From NCBI RefSeq assembly GCF_000420045.1, contig NZ_ATUE01000005.1:248001-312000 (forward strand): 64,000 bases of DNA, in the 5' to 3' direction. Shown here in pieces: positions 24,258 to 32,092 of this stretch (position 1 is its first letter; every line of letters starts with the position of its first letter). Origin of the DNA: Perlucidibaca piscinae DSM 21586 (GTDB lineage Bacteria; Pseudomonadota; Gammaproteobacteria; Pseudomonadales; Moraxellaceae). Position numbers and translations under genes: made by a program. The notes under the pieces were generated by a model. It saw only the letters and a program-made list of their open reading frames with translations, had not been told where the DNA came from and made no database searches.

Positions 24258-26267
24258 GTGAACGACCTCAACCCCCGACAGCGCGAAGCGGTCATGGCGA
24301 TCACTGGTCCGGTGCTGGTGCTGGCGGGTGCCGGGTCAGGCAAGACCTCGGTGATCACGCGCAAGATCGCCTACCTGATCCAGGAGTGCGGCCTGCCAGC
24401 TCACAAGATCCTTGCCGTCACCTTCACCAACAAGGCTGCGCGCGAAATGAAGGAGCGCGCCGGCAAGCTGGTGCAGGGCCCGGAGGCGCGTGGCCTGACC
24501 GTGAGCACGTTTCACACGCTGGGCCTGAACATGCTCAAGCGGCATCCCGACCAGTTCGGCCTGAAAAAGAATTTCTCGATCTTCGATGCCGAGGACTCGC
24601 GCACCCTGCTTGGCGAACTGCTGCACAAGGAAAATGCCAGCGATCGCGTCGATCTGGTCCGCAACCTGATCTCCGACTTCAAGAACAACCTGCTCACCCC
24701 GGAAGCTGCCGTGAGCCGCGCCAACACCGAGGGCGAGCTGTTCGCGGCCACGGTCTACGGCACCTACGAACGCCACCTGCGCGCCTACAACGCCGTCGAT
24801 TTCGACGACCTGATCGGTCGACCGACACTGGCCCTGCAGGACAATCCGACCCTGCGCGAGCACTGGCAGAACCGTGTGCACTATCTGCTGGTCGACGAAT
24901 ACCAGGACACCAACACCGCCCAGTACCTGCTGGTGAAGCACCTGGTCGGCGCACGCGCCTGCTTCACCGCCGTGGGTGACGACGACCAGTCGATCTACGC
25001 CTGGCGCGGCGCCCGCCCGGAGAACATGGCCGAACTGGCCGTGGACTTTCCCCAGCTCAAGGTCATCAAGCTGGAGCAGAACTACCGCTCCACCAGCCGC
25101 ATCCTGAAATGCGCCAACACGGTGATCGCCAACAACCCGCACGTGTTCGAGAAGCAGCTCTGGAGCCAGCACGGCATGGGCGACCAGATCCGCGTGCTGC
25201 AATGCCCGAACGAGGATGCCGAGGCCGAGAAGGTGGCCACCGACATCCTCAACCACAAGCTGATGAATCGCACCGAGTTCCGCGACTACGCCGTGCTCTA
25301 CCGGGGCAACTTCCAGGCCCGGGTGCTGGAAACCAAGCTGCGCGAATTCCAGATCCCCTACAAGATATCGGGCGGCCAGTCCTTTTTCGGACGCGCCGAG
25401 ATCAAGGACGTGATGGCCTATCTGCGTCTGGTCATCAATCCGGACGATGACAATGCCTTCCTGCGCGTGATCAACACGCCCAAGCGCGAGATCGGACCGG
25501 CGACCCTGGAGAAGCTGGGCAGCTATGCCCAGCAGCGTGGCTGCGCCATGTTCGCAGCCTGCGACGAGATGGGCCTGTCGCTGCATGTCGGCGAACGCGC
25601 CCAGCACCGCCTGCAGGAGTTTTCCAGCTGGCTGCAGGACACCGCCCGCGCCATCGTCGACGGTGACGACCCGCTGGCCGCCATCAAGCAGATGCTGTCA
25701 GACATCCAGTACATGGACTACCTGCTCGACCAGTCCGCGACTCCGCAGGCCGCCGAACGCCGCATGGAATCGGTGAACAGCTTCCTGGCCTCGATCCAGA
25801 GGCTCTGGGAAAGGATCGACGACGAGGAAGACCGGGACATCGAGGCGGTGATCCGGAAGCTGGTGCTGCTGGACCTGCTGGAGCAGCAGGCCGAAGCCGA
25901 CGACAGCGACAAGGTCCAGCTCATGACGCTGCATGCCGCCAAGGGCCTGGAGTTCCCCCACGTCACCCTGATCGGGCTGGAGGAAGATCTGCTGCCGCAC
26001 CGCAACAGCATCGATGCCGGGACCGTCGAGGAGGAGCGTCGCCTGATGTATGTGGGCATCACGCGCGCGCGCAAGACGCTGACCCTGACCTACGCCGCCC
26101 GTCGCAAGAGCGGTGGCGAGGTGCTGCCGACCACACCCAGCCGCTTCCTCGACGAGCTGCCGGCCGAGGAGCTGAGCTGGGAGGGCCGCGACAGCGGTCG
26201 CAGCAGCGAGCAGAAGCAGGCGCTGGGACGCGCCCACCTCAGCAGCCTGCGTGATCTGCTGAACTGA
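24258..26267 (+). CDS. rep: ATP-dependent DNA helicase Rep
   Basis: A superfamily 1A 3'-5' helicase that clears proteins ahead of the replication fork. Motifs: LNPRQREAVMAITGPVLVLAGAGSGKTSVITRKIAYL (Q motif and Walker A), VTFTNKAAREMKER (Ia), LLVDEYQDTN (II), VGDDDQSIYAWRGA (III), LEQNYRSTSRIL (IV), MTLHAAKGLEFPHVTLIGLEEDLLPH (V), EEERRLMYVGITRARKTL (VI). I choose the GTG at 24258, which gives 669 residues beginning VNDLNP, close to E. coli Rep (673); another GTG 30 nt upstream would add 10 residues. Confidence 0.95.
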   Translation: MNDLNPRQREAVMAITGPVLVLAGAGSGKTSVITRKIAYLIQECGLPAHKILAVTFTNKAAREMKERAGKLVQGPEARGLTVSTFHTLGLNMLKRHPDQFGLKKNFSIFDAEDSRTLLGELLHKENASDRVDLVRNLISDFKNNLLTPEAAVSRANTEGELFAATVYGTYERHLRAYNAVDFDDLIGRPTLALQDNPTLREHWQNRVHYLLVDEYQDTNTAQYLLVKHLVGARACFTAVGDDDQSIYAWRGARPENMAELAVDFPQLKVIKLEQNYRSTSRILKCANTVIANNPHVFEKQLWSQHGMGDQIRVLQCPNEDAEAEKVATDILNHKLMNRTEFRDYAVLYRGNFQARVLETKLREFQIPYKISGGQSFFGRAEIKDVMAYLRLVINPDDDNAFLRVINTPKREIGPATLEKLGSYAQQRGCAMFAACDEMGLSLHVGERAQHRLQEFSSWLQDTARAIVDGDDPLAAIKQMLSDIQYMDYLLDQSATPQAAERRMESVNSFLASIQRLWERIDDEEDRDIEAVIRKLVLLDLLEQQAEADDSDKVQLMTLHAAKGLEFPHVTLIGLEEDLLPHRNSIDAGTVEEERRLMYVGITRARKTLTLTYAARRKSGGEVLPTTPSRFLDELPAEELSWEGRDSGRSSEQKQALGRAHLSSLRDLLN

Positions 26268-26300
26268 GCCGCGTGAGGCCCGTCGTGCGGTGCTCGGCCG

Positions 26301-26338
26301 CAAACAGAAAGGGAGCCGTCAGGCTCCCTTTCTGTTTG
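26301..26338. terminator. Bidirectional terminator between rep and cytochrome c5
   Basis: A perfect 17-bp stem (CAAACAGAAAGGGAGCC with GGCTCCCTTTCTGTTTG, loop GTCA). The outer part of the stem is A/T-rich on both sides, giving T-rich 3' tails on either strand. It sits exactly between two convergent genes. Confidence 0.9.
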
Positions 26339-26368
26339 TTCATCCGCTGATTGCTGCGTGATGCGGTC

Positions 26369-26821
26369 TTATTTGATCATGACACCAATGGCAGCGATGA
26401 TTTCCTCATCCGAGCAGCTCGAGCAGCCACCCTTGGGCGGCATGCTGCGAATGCCTTCGATGGCATGCTTGTTGAGGGTGGCACGACCCTGGGCGACACG
26501 CGGACCCCACTGGCCCTTGTTGCCGATGACCGGAGCGCCCATGACACCGGCACTGTGACAGCCGCTGCAAACCTGGGCCACGATCTCGTCACCGGAGCGC
26601 GGTGCGGCACCCGGTACCGGACCGGCAGCCACGGCCTGGGCGCAGGGCTCGCCTTCAAGGCAGACCTTGCCGGCCAGCGTGATGCGCTCGATCACGGCAC
26701 GCTGGGAAAACAGGGAGCGCTCACCCAGCGGCTGCTCGGAAATTTCCTTGGTGGACTTGGCCATCACCGGAGCCGACATGACCAGACCCAGAACGGTCAG
26801 CAGGGTAGCGATCTTCTTCAC
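26369..26821 (-). CDS. Cytochrome c5-type periplasmic electron carrier
   Basis: 150 residues. A signal peptide (VKKIATLLTVLGLVMSAPVMA) is followed by an extra N-terminal segment of about 65 residues with two Cys (KVCLEGEPCAQ), then the c-type domain: VCSGCH heme site, WGPRVAQG and the distal ligand in IRSMPPKGGCSSCSDEEI, where the CSSC pair is the disulfide typical of cytochrome c5. I start at GTG 26821, 7 nt after GAGG; a GTG 12 nt upstream lacks this. It probably passes electrons to a terminal oxidase. Confidence 0.92.
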   Translation of the reverse strand: MKKIATLLTVLGLVMSAPVMAKSTKEISEQPLGERSLFSQRAVIERITLAGKVCLEGEPCAQAVAAGPVPGAAPRSGDEIVAQVCSGCHSAGVMGAPVIGNKGQWGPRVAQGRATLNKHAIEGIRSMPPKGGCSSCSDEEIIAAIGVMIK

Positions 26822-26884
26822 AATGGACCTCACTCAAAGGGATGTGCCACGCCGATAGCGTCATGGCCGCAGGAATACTGGCGG

Positions 26885-26911
26885 ATTATAGCCACATTCA
26901 TCCTGAGTCAA
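26885..26911 (-). promoter_or_regulatory. Sigma-70 promoter of the cytochrome c5 gene
   Basis: Minus strand TTGACT (26911-26906), 15-nt spacer, then a perfect TATAAT (26890-26885). The spacer is 2 nt shorter than optimal. The predicted start near 26878 gives a leader of about 57 nt. Confidence 0.6.
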
Positions 26912-27038
26912 AAGCGCAGTCTGGCGGACACAGGCCCGACAAAAGGCCATGCAAACACGTCTCCCCGGCTCATGGACGCTGCTGGCAAAGCCCAGTATCA
27001 TGCGACCCGGCCTGCTGACCCTGTCAGCCAGGTCGAGA

Positions 27039-27115
27039 GCGCCCGTAGCTCAGCTGGATAGAGTATCGGTTTCCGAAGCCGGTGGTCGTGGGTTCGAATC
27101 CCGCCGGGCGCGCCA
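27039..27115 (+). tRNA. tRNA-Arg (anticodon CCG)
   Basis: 77 nt with encoded CCA. Acceptor GCGCCCG pairs with CGGGCGC; the D arm is GCTC-AGCTGGATA-GAGT; the anticodon loop TTCCGAA places CCG at 27073-27075, reading CGG codons; the T arm is GTGGG-TTCGAAT-CCCGC. The acceptor and D-arm sequence match the usual gammaproteobacterial tRNA-Arg(CCG). The anticodon stem TCGGT/GCCGG contains two G-U pairs, which is somewhat weak. The AEC transporter gene begins 33 nt later and may be on the same transcript. Confidence 0.97.
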
Positions 27116-27148
27116 TCTTTGCGGCATTCCACCCGTGGCATCGACTCC

Positions 27149-28051
27149 ATGAGTGCATTCTTTCTGCTCGGCCTCTGCCTTCTGCTCGGACACCTGGCCG
27201 CACGTCATGCCAACCCGCCAGCCACGCTGGCCCAGGGCCTGAACTGGTGGGTGATCCATATCGCGCTACCGGCGCTGGTGCTGGAGCTGATTCCGCGCCT
27301 GACGCTGCAACGCGAACTCTGGTTCCTGGTCGCCTCGCAGTGGTTCGTCTTTCTTGCCAGCCTGTTCGTGTTTCACCACCTCGGCCAGCGACTGGGCTGG
27401 TCGCGCGCGCGCATCGGCGCGCTGGTGCTGATGACCGGCCTGGGCAACACGTCGTTCATGGGCTATCCGCTGCTGGAGGCCCTGCGTGGCCGCGATGGTC
27501 TGGCACTGGGCGTGGTCGCCGACCAGCTCGGCTGCTTCGTCATGCTCAGCCTGGGCGGCATGCTGGTGGCGGTGATCTATGGTGGCGCAGCCTCGCACCC
27601 ACGCGAGATCGCGCGCAAGGTGCTGATGTTCCCCGCCTTCCTGGCCTTGCTGGCCGGCATCGTGGCCGGCCAGCTGGGCGGCTGGCCGGACATGGTCGAG
27701 AGCACGCTGCATCGCATCGGCCAGACCCTGTCGCCACTGGCCCTGTTTTCGGTCGGTCTGCGCCTGAAGCTGTCACTGGCCCCCAGTCATCGCGCTCCGG
27801 TGGCCATGGCACTGGCCTGGAAACTGGCGCTGATCCCTGCCATCACCTGGGGCGCCGGCCTGGCCATGGGCTTCGATGGCCTGCTGCTGACGATTGCCGT
27901 GCTGCAGACCGCCATGGCACCGATGATCTCGGCTGCCATCCTGGCCGACCAGTATCATCTCGAACCGGATCTGGCCAACTCCATTCTGGGTGCCGGTATC
28001 GTGCTCTCGCTGCTTACCGTGCCGCTCTGGAACAGCGTCCTGGGCGGCTGA
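27149..28051 (+). CDS. AEC-family transporter (auxin efflux carrier type)
   Basis: 300 residues, about ten hydrophobic helices. Features are the N-terminal FFLLGLCLLLGHLAAR, LNWWVIHIALPALVLELIP, the central discontinuous helix region MTGLGNTSFMGYPLLEALRG (the conserved NxxFxGxP-type motif), and the C-terminal AVLQTAMAPMISAAILADQY and GAGIVLSLLTVPLWN. AEC proteins export or import small organic acids (malate, malonate and others); the substrate cannot be deduced. No clear ribosome site precedes ATG 27149. It is convergent with the phosphatase-like gene. Confidence 0.9.
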   Translation: MSAFFLLGLCLLLGHLAARHANPPATLAQGLNWWVIHIALPALVLELIPRLTLQRELWFLVASQWFVFLASLFVFHHLGQRLGWSRARIGALVLMTGLGNTSFMGYPLLEALRGRDGLALGVVADQLGCFVMLSLGGMLVAVIYGGAASHPREIARKVLMFPAFLALLAGIVAGQLGGWPDMVESTLHRIGQTLSPLALFSVGLRLKLSLAPSHRAPVAMALAWKLALIPAITWGAGLAMGFDGLLLTIAVLQTAMAPMISAAILADQYHLEPDLANSILGAGIVLSLLTVPLWNSVLGG

Positions 28052-28082
28052 GGCTGGCGGAGCGGGAATGCCGGAGGCTGGT

Positions 28083-28520
28083 TCAGCCCGCTGCAAGCAG
28101 CTGCCGCACCAGAGGCTCGAGCTTGGTCAGACCATAGCGACGCCCGGTTTCCAGTGCCTGCTCCGGGGCCTCGCCATGCAGCCAGTGGGCGCGCAGCGCA
28201 AACAATGCCCCGACCCGGTTGCCGCTCATGCAATGCACCAGCACCGGGGTGTCACCCACCTCGGCGAGCAGACGGTCGAGGACCTCGGCATTGCCACGGT
28301 TCAGGTCATGACCACCGACAATCGGCAGATGCGCGTAGTACAAGCCCAGATCAGCCGCCATGGCAGCCTCGTCAAAGCCGCCGTGCTCATGCTCGGGCAG
28401 CATGTCGATGACATGCGTGATGCCGTGGGCCTTCACCGCCTGCAAGGCTTCCGGAGAGACATAGCCACCCACGTAATGGCTGGGGGCAAGAAACAGCAGA
28501 TTGGGAATCGGCAGGGACAT
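28083..28520 (-). CDS. Cys-based phosphatase-like protein (DUF442/dual-specificity type)
   Basis: 145 residues. The catalytic P-loop is present: VLVHCMSGNRVGALFALRAHW (HCxxGxR). Ahead of it is a strand-helix core (GITHVIDMLPEHEHGGFDEAAMAADLGLYYAHLPIVGG). The arrangement and the tail HGEAPEQALETGRRYGLTKLEPLV resemble the DUF442 domain found next to persulfide dioxygenases as much as classical dual-specificity phosphatases; I cannot decide between phosphate and sulfur chemistry. ATG 28529 is an alternative start. It is on the same strand as the YeeE/YedE pair, about 98 nt downstream. Confidence 0.75.
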   Translation of the reverse strand: MSLPIPNLLFLAPSHYVGGYVSPEALQAVKAHGITHVIDMLPEHEHGGFDEAAMAADLGLYYAHLPIVGGHDLNRGNAEVLDRLLAEVGDTPVLVHCMSGNRVGALFALRAHWLHGEAPEQALETGRRYGLTKLEPLVRQLLAAG

Positions 28521-28618
28521 GACAGGCATCCGCAGTGATTGACGGGACAGGGGCACGACTATAGCGCCTGTGCCCGCCATCGCGGCAGCCCCCGCCGCAC
28601 ATCAGCAGCAGCGAAAAC

Positions 28619-29041
28619 CTACTTTCCGGACAGTCGTACCCAGACGCGATCATGCAGCTGCATGCCGGCGAGCAGCGCCGCACAGAAGAGAATGATGTCA
28701 CCACTGCCGGTGGCGAGATTGACCAGCGCCGGGCCCGGGCAGAGACCCGCCAGTCCCCAGCCGATCCCGAACAGGGCAGCGCCTGCCACCAGCCTGGGAT
28801 CAACCAGATTGCCTTTCGGCCAGCCGAAATGGGTCTCGAAGACCGGCCGGTTGAGGCGGCGCAACACCACGAAGCCCGGCACGGTGATGAGCAGCGCCCC
28901 CCCCATGACAAACATCAGGGTCGGATCCCAGGCCCCGAACAGGTCGAGGAAATTCTGCACGGTAACGGCATTGGTCATGCCGGACACGATCAGACCGATG
29001 CCGAACAGCAGGCCGCTGAGGAATGCGGAAAATGCCTTCAT
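28619..29041 (-). CDS. YeeE/YedE-type (DUF6691) membrane protein, second half
   Basis: 140 residues, four hydrophobic helices: FSAFLSGLLFGIGLIVSGMT, LMFVMGGALLITVPGFVVL, LVAGAALFGIGWGLAGLCPGPALVNLATGS and IILFCAALLAGMQLHD. The motif GWGLAGLCPGPALV holds the conserved Cys of YeeE-type transporters, in which Cys residues pass thiosulfate or sulfur through the membrane. GGAGGG precedes the ATG. It begins 1 nt after the stop of its partner; the two together equal one full-length YeeE. Confidence 0.9.
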   Translation of the reverse strand: MKAFSAFLSGLLFGIGLIVSGMTNAVTVQNFLDLFGAWDPTLMFVMGGALLITVPGFVVLRRLNRPVFETHFGWPKGNLVDPRLVAGAALFGIGWGLAGLCPGPALVNLATGSGDIILFCAALLAGMQLHDRVWVRLSGK

Positions 29042-29042
29042 G

Positions 29043-29471
29043 TCAAAACCCTCCGTGACGCAGAACCGTGACGGTGGCAATACCGGCACTCATGAACACC
29101 AGGGTAGCCACCAGCGACCGCCACGACAGGCGCGCCAGGCCGCAAACGCCATGCCCCGAGGTGCAGCCATTGCCTAGGCGCGTGCCGAAACCCACCAGCA
29201 GGCCGGCCACCACCAGCATGAGCGGGGAGCTGCCGGCATTGAGCATCGGCTCGGGTGCCGCCAGCGCACCCGCCAGCAGCAGACCGGCAAGAAACGCCAG
29301 GCGCCAGGCGCGATCACTGGCCGGCGCGCCGGCCAGCAGTCCGCCGACAATGCCGCTGATGCCGGCAATGCGGCCGATCAGCCAGAGCAGGGAAAAGGCG
29401 GCCACCCCGATGAGCAGCCCCCCGGTCAGGCCAGCCACCCAGGCATCGGGTATCGATTGCAGAAACGCCAT
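29043..29471 (-). CDS. YeeE/YedE-type membrane protein, first half
   Basis: 142 residues with about four helices. The core is VAGLTGGLLIGVAAFSLLWLIGRIAGISGIVGGLL, and the second conserved motif is GFGTRLGNGCTSGHGVCGLARLS, whose GNGCTSGHG is the signature Cys motif of the sulfur-transport family. Split two-gene YeeE/YedE pairs are frequent in proteobacteria, often beside a repressor or a persulfide enzyme. AGGAG precedes the ATG. The CsoR-family operator lies in its promoter (29489-29508). Confidence 0.92.
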   Translation of the reverse strand: MAFLQSIPDAWVAGLTGGLLIGVAAFSLLWLIGRIAGISGIVGGLLAGAPASDRAWRLAFLAGLLLAGALAAPEPMLNAGSSPLMLVVAGLLVGFGTRLGNGCTSGHGVCGLARLSWRSLVATLVFMSAGIATVTVLRHGGF

Positions 29472-29488
29472 GTCGGATCACTCCTGAT

Positions 29489-29508
29489 ATATACTCCCCC
29501 CAGTATAT
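29489..29508. promoter_or_regulatory. Operator for the CsoR/RcnR-family repressor
   Basis: A 20-nt site of form ATA-TACT-C6-AGTA-TAT, which on the other strand reads TACT-G6-AGTA. This is the inverted-repeat-plus-G-tract operator of the DUF156 family (TACT-G6-N-AGTA for RcnR). It lies in the 85-nt gap between the divergent YeeE/YedE pair and the repressor gene and can control both. Confidence 0.88.
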
Positions 29509-29556
29509 GCCAAGACGCCAGACTTGCAATCACCACGCCCTAGACAGGAGAACGCC

Positions 29557-29826
29557 ATGTCGTCACGCGAAGAACACCAGCGCCAGCTCATCCTGCGCCT
29601 GCGCCGCATCGAGGGCCAGATTCGCGGCATCCAGGGCATGATCGGCGAAGAGGACGAGTGCGAGCGCATTGCGCAGCAGCTGTGTGCCGCGCGGCGCGCG
29701 CTGGACAAGACGTTTCATGCCCTGGTGGCCTGCCAGCTGGAGCAGGACATGCATGGCGCGGAATCCGCGCAGGAGATCAGTGCCGCCAGTCAGCGCATGA
29801 CGGCACTGCTGAGTCGCTACGGTTAG
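29557..29826 (+). CDS. CsoR/RcnR/FrmR-family (DUF156) transcriptional repressor
   Basis: 89 residues, all-helical family: LILRLRRIEGQIRGIQGMIGEEDECERIAQQLCAARRALDKTFHALVACQLEQD. Aligned on G20-Q21, the first ligand C35 is kept, but position 60 is Gln (His in CsoR, RcnR and FrmR) and 64 is Asp; instead there are C43 and C59. This does not match the copper, nickel or formaldehyde sensors and looks more like a two-Cys thiol or persulfide sensor of the CstR kind (inference). CAGGAG precedes the ATG. It is divergent from the YeeE/YedE pair; the 3' end overlaps rpiA by 4 nt. Confidence 0.9.
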   Translation: MSSREEHQRQLILRLRRIEGQIRGIQGMIGEEDECERIAQQLCAARRALDKTFHALVACQLEQDMHGAESAQEISAASQRMTALLSRYG

Positions 29827-30494
29827 GCGGGACGGGTGACGGTCTTCACGCCAGCCGCACCGGAGAGCAGCAGCACGTCCGCCGGACGACGCGCGAACAG
29901 GCCGTTGGTGACCACGCCCACCAGATTGTTGAGCCGGGTCTCCAGCTCGACAGCACGGCTGATGTCGAGGCCGTAGGTGTCGAGAATGACATTGCCGTTG
30001 TCGGTCACGAAGCCGGTGCGATAGACCGGGCTGCCGCCCAGCTTGACCAGCTCGCGCGCGATCAGCGAGCGCGCCATGGGAATCACCTCGATGGGCAGCG
30101 GAAAGGCGCCCAGCTGCTGCACCCACTTGCTGTCGTCGGCGATGCAGATGAACTGCTCGGCCAGCGCGGCGACGATCTTCTCGCGGGTGAGCGCGCCACC
30201 GCCTCCCTTGATCATCTCCAGCGCCGGATTGATCTCGTCAGCACCATCGACATAGATGCTGATGCGATCGACCTGGTTGAGATCCACGACCTCGATGCCG
30301 ATGGCCTGCAGACGCTGCCGGGTCGCCTCGCTGCTGGCGACAGCGGCCCTGACCTTGTGCCGGATGTCCTTGAGACCGTCGATGAAATGATTGGCTGTCG
30401 ACCCGGTGCCCACCCCGAGAATCTCGTCCTCGCGGACATAGGCCAGCGCAGCCTGGGCAGCGGCACGTTTGAGGGCATCAGCGGACAGCGACAT
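29823..30494 (-). CDS. rpiA: Ribose-5-phosphate isomerase A
   Basis: It interconverts ribose-5-phosphate and ribulose-5-phosphate. The 223 residues include GVGTGSTANHFID, VASSEATRQRL, YVDGADEINPALEMIKGGGGALTREKIVA (catalytic Asp and Glu region) and VTNGLFA. GGAG precedes ATG 30494. It is divergent from ilvA, with an ilvA-directed -10-like TATACT at 30539-30544, a poor -35. Confidence 0.96.
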   Translation of the reverse strand: MSLSADALKRAAAQAALAYVREDEILGVGTGSTANHFIDGLKDIRHKVRAAVASSEATRQRLQAIGIEVVDLNQVDRISIYVDGADEINPALEMIKGGGGALTREKIVAALAEQFICIADDSKWVQQLGAFPLPIEVIPMARSLIARELVKLGGSPVYRTGFVTDNGNVILDTYGLDISRAVELETRLNNLVGVVTNGLFARRPADVLLLSGAAGVKTVTRPA

Positions 30495-30571
30495 GACAGA
30501 CTCCGGAGCGGGCAAGGGCAAGCACACAGGGCGCGTAGTATACTCGCTGGATCATCAGGGAAGCGCTCACC

Positions 30572-32083
30572 ATGCTCGACGCGGTCGTCAAACGTATCCT
30601 CCAGGCCCGGGTCTATGACGTCGCCGTGGAAACTCCGCTGGAGCCGGCGCGCCTGCTGTCGAAACGCCTGCGCCACACGGTGCTGATGAAGCGCGAGGAC
30701 CTGCAGCCGGTGCTGTCGTTCAAGTGCCGCGGCGCCTACAACGCCATCGCGCATCTGTCCGCGAGCGAGCTGGAGCGTGGCGTGATCTGCGCTTCGGCCG
30801 GCAACCATGCCCAGGGCGTGGCACTGGCCGCGCGCACGCTGGGTATCAAGGGCGTCATCGTGATGCCGCAGACCACGCCTGACATCAAGGTCAATGCCGT
30901 GCGCAATCTCGGCGGCCAGGTGGTGCTGCATGGCGACAGCTACGACGACGCCTACGCCCACGCCCGCGAACTGATGGACGAAAAGGGCTATGCCTTCATT
31001 CATCCCTTCGACGACCCGCTGGTGATTGCCGGCCAAGGCACTGTCGCGCTGGAGATCCTGCGCCAGCATCGCGGCGACATCGATGCCGTGTTCATCCCGG
31101 TCGGTGGCGGCGGCCTGCTCGCCGGCATGGCGGCCTACATCAAGTACGTGCGGCCGTCGGTGAAGGTGATTGCCGTCGAGGCCGAGGACTCGGCCTGCTT
31201 CGCGGCCGCCTTCAAGGCTGGTCGCCGGGTTGTCCTGCCCAGCGTCGGCCTGTTCGCCGACGGCGTGGCGGTGAAGCAGATCGGCAAGCACACGTTCGAT
31301 ATCGCGCGGCATTGCGTGGATGAGGTCATCACCTGCAGCACCGACGAGATCTGCGCAGCCATCAAGGACATCTACGACGAGAACCGCAGCATCTGCGAAC
31401 CCTCGGGCGCGCTCTCGCTGGCCGGACTGAAGAAGTACGCGGAGGCCCGCGACAGCCGCGGCGAGACCCTGGTCGCCATCAATTCCGGCGCCAACATGAA
31501 CTTCGACCGCCTGCGTCACATCGCCGAGCGCACCGAGCTGGGCGAGCGCCGCGAGGCCGTGTTCGCGGTCACCATTCCGGAGCAGCCGGGCGCCTTCAAG
31601 GCCTTCTGCCAGGCCATCGGCAAGCGCAACGTCACCGAGTTCAACTATCGCTACAGCGACAGCCAGGCCGCGCACGTCTTTGTCGGCATCGCGCTGGGTG
31701 GCGGGGCCAGCGAGCGCCAGTCGGTGCAGGACGGACTGCTGCGCAAGGGCTATGCGGTCGTCGACCTGTCCGATGACGAGATGGCCAAGCTGCATGGTCG
31801 GCATCTGGTCGGCGGCCATGCCGGGCTGGCCGACGAGCGCCTGTTCCGCTTCGAGTTCCCGGAACGGCCGGGGGCACTGATGGCCTTCCTGACCCAGCTC
31901 GGCACGCAGTGGAACATCTCGCTGTTCCACTACCGCAATCACGGCGCCGCCTACGGCCGCGTGCTGGTCGGTCTGCAGCTGGGTGAGCGCACGCTGCCCG
32001 AGCTGCGCGCCTCGCTGGATGCCGTCGGCTATCCCTACATCGATGAAAGCCGGAATCCGGCCTATCACCTGTTTCTGCGCTGA
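30572..32083 (+). CDS. ilvA: Threonine ammonia-lyase, biosynthetic (IlvA)
   Basis: First step of isoleucine synthesis: threonine to 2-oxobutanoate. The 503 residues have the PLP lysine K51 (LSFKCRGAYNA), the phosphate loop PVGGGGLLAGMA, and two C-terminal ACT-like domains (EAVFAVTIPEQPGAFKAFCQAIG and LFRFEFPERPGALMAFLTQLG) that bind isoleucine and valine, so this is the feedback-inhibited long form. CAGGGAAG precedes the ATG. The next gene starts 9 nt after its stop. Confidence 0.96.
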   Translation: MLDAVVKRILQARVYDVAVETPLEPARLLSKRLRHTVLMKREDLQPVLSFKCRGAYNAIAHLSASELERGVICASAGNHAQGVALAARTLGIKGVIVMPQTTPDIKVNAVRNLGGQVVLHGDSYDDAYAHARELMDEKGYAFIHPFDDPLVIAGQGTVALEILRQHRGDIDAVFIPVGGGGLLAGMAAYIKYVRPSVKVIAVEAEDSACFAAAFKAGRRVVLPSVGLFADGVAVKQIGKHTFDIARHCVDEVITCSTDEICAAIKDIYDENRSICEPSGALSLAGLKKYAEARDSRGETLVAINSGANMNFDRLRHIAERTELGERREAVFAVTIPEQPGAFKAFCQAIGKRNVTEFNYRYSDSQAAHVFVGIALGGGASERQSVQDGLLRKGYAVVDLSDDEMAKLHGRHLVGGHAGLADERLFRFEFPERPGALMAFLTQLGTQWNISLFHYRNHGAAYGRVLVGLQLGERTLPELRASLDAVGYPYIDESRNPAYHLFLR

Positions 32084-32092
32084 GAGGTCAGG

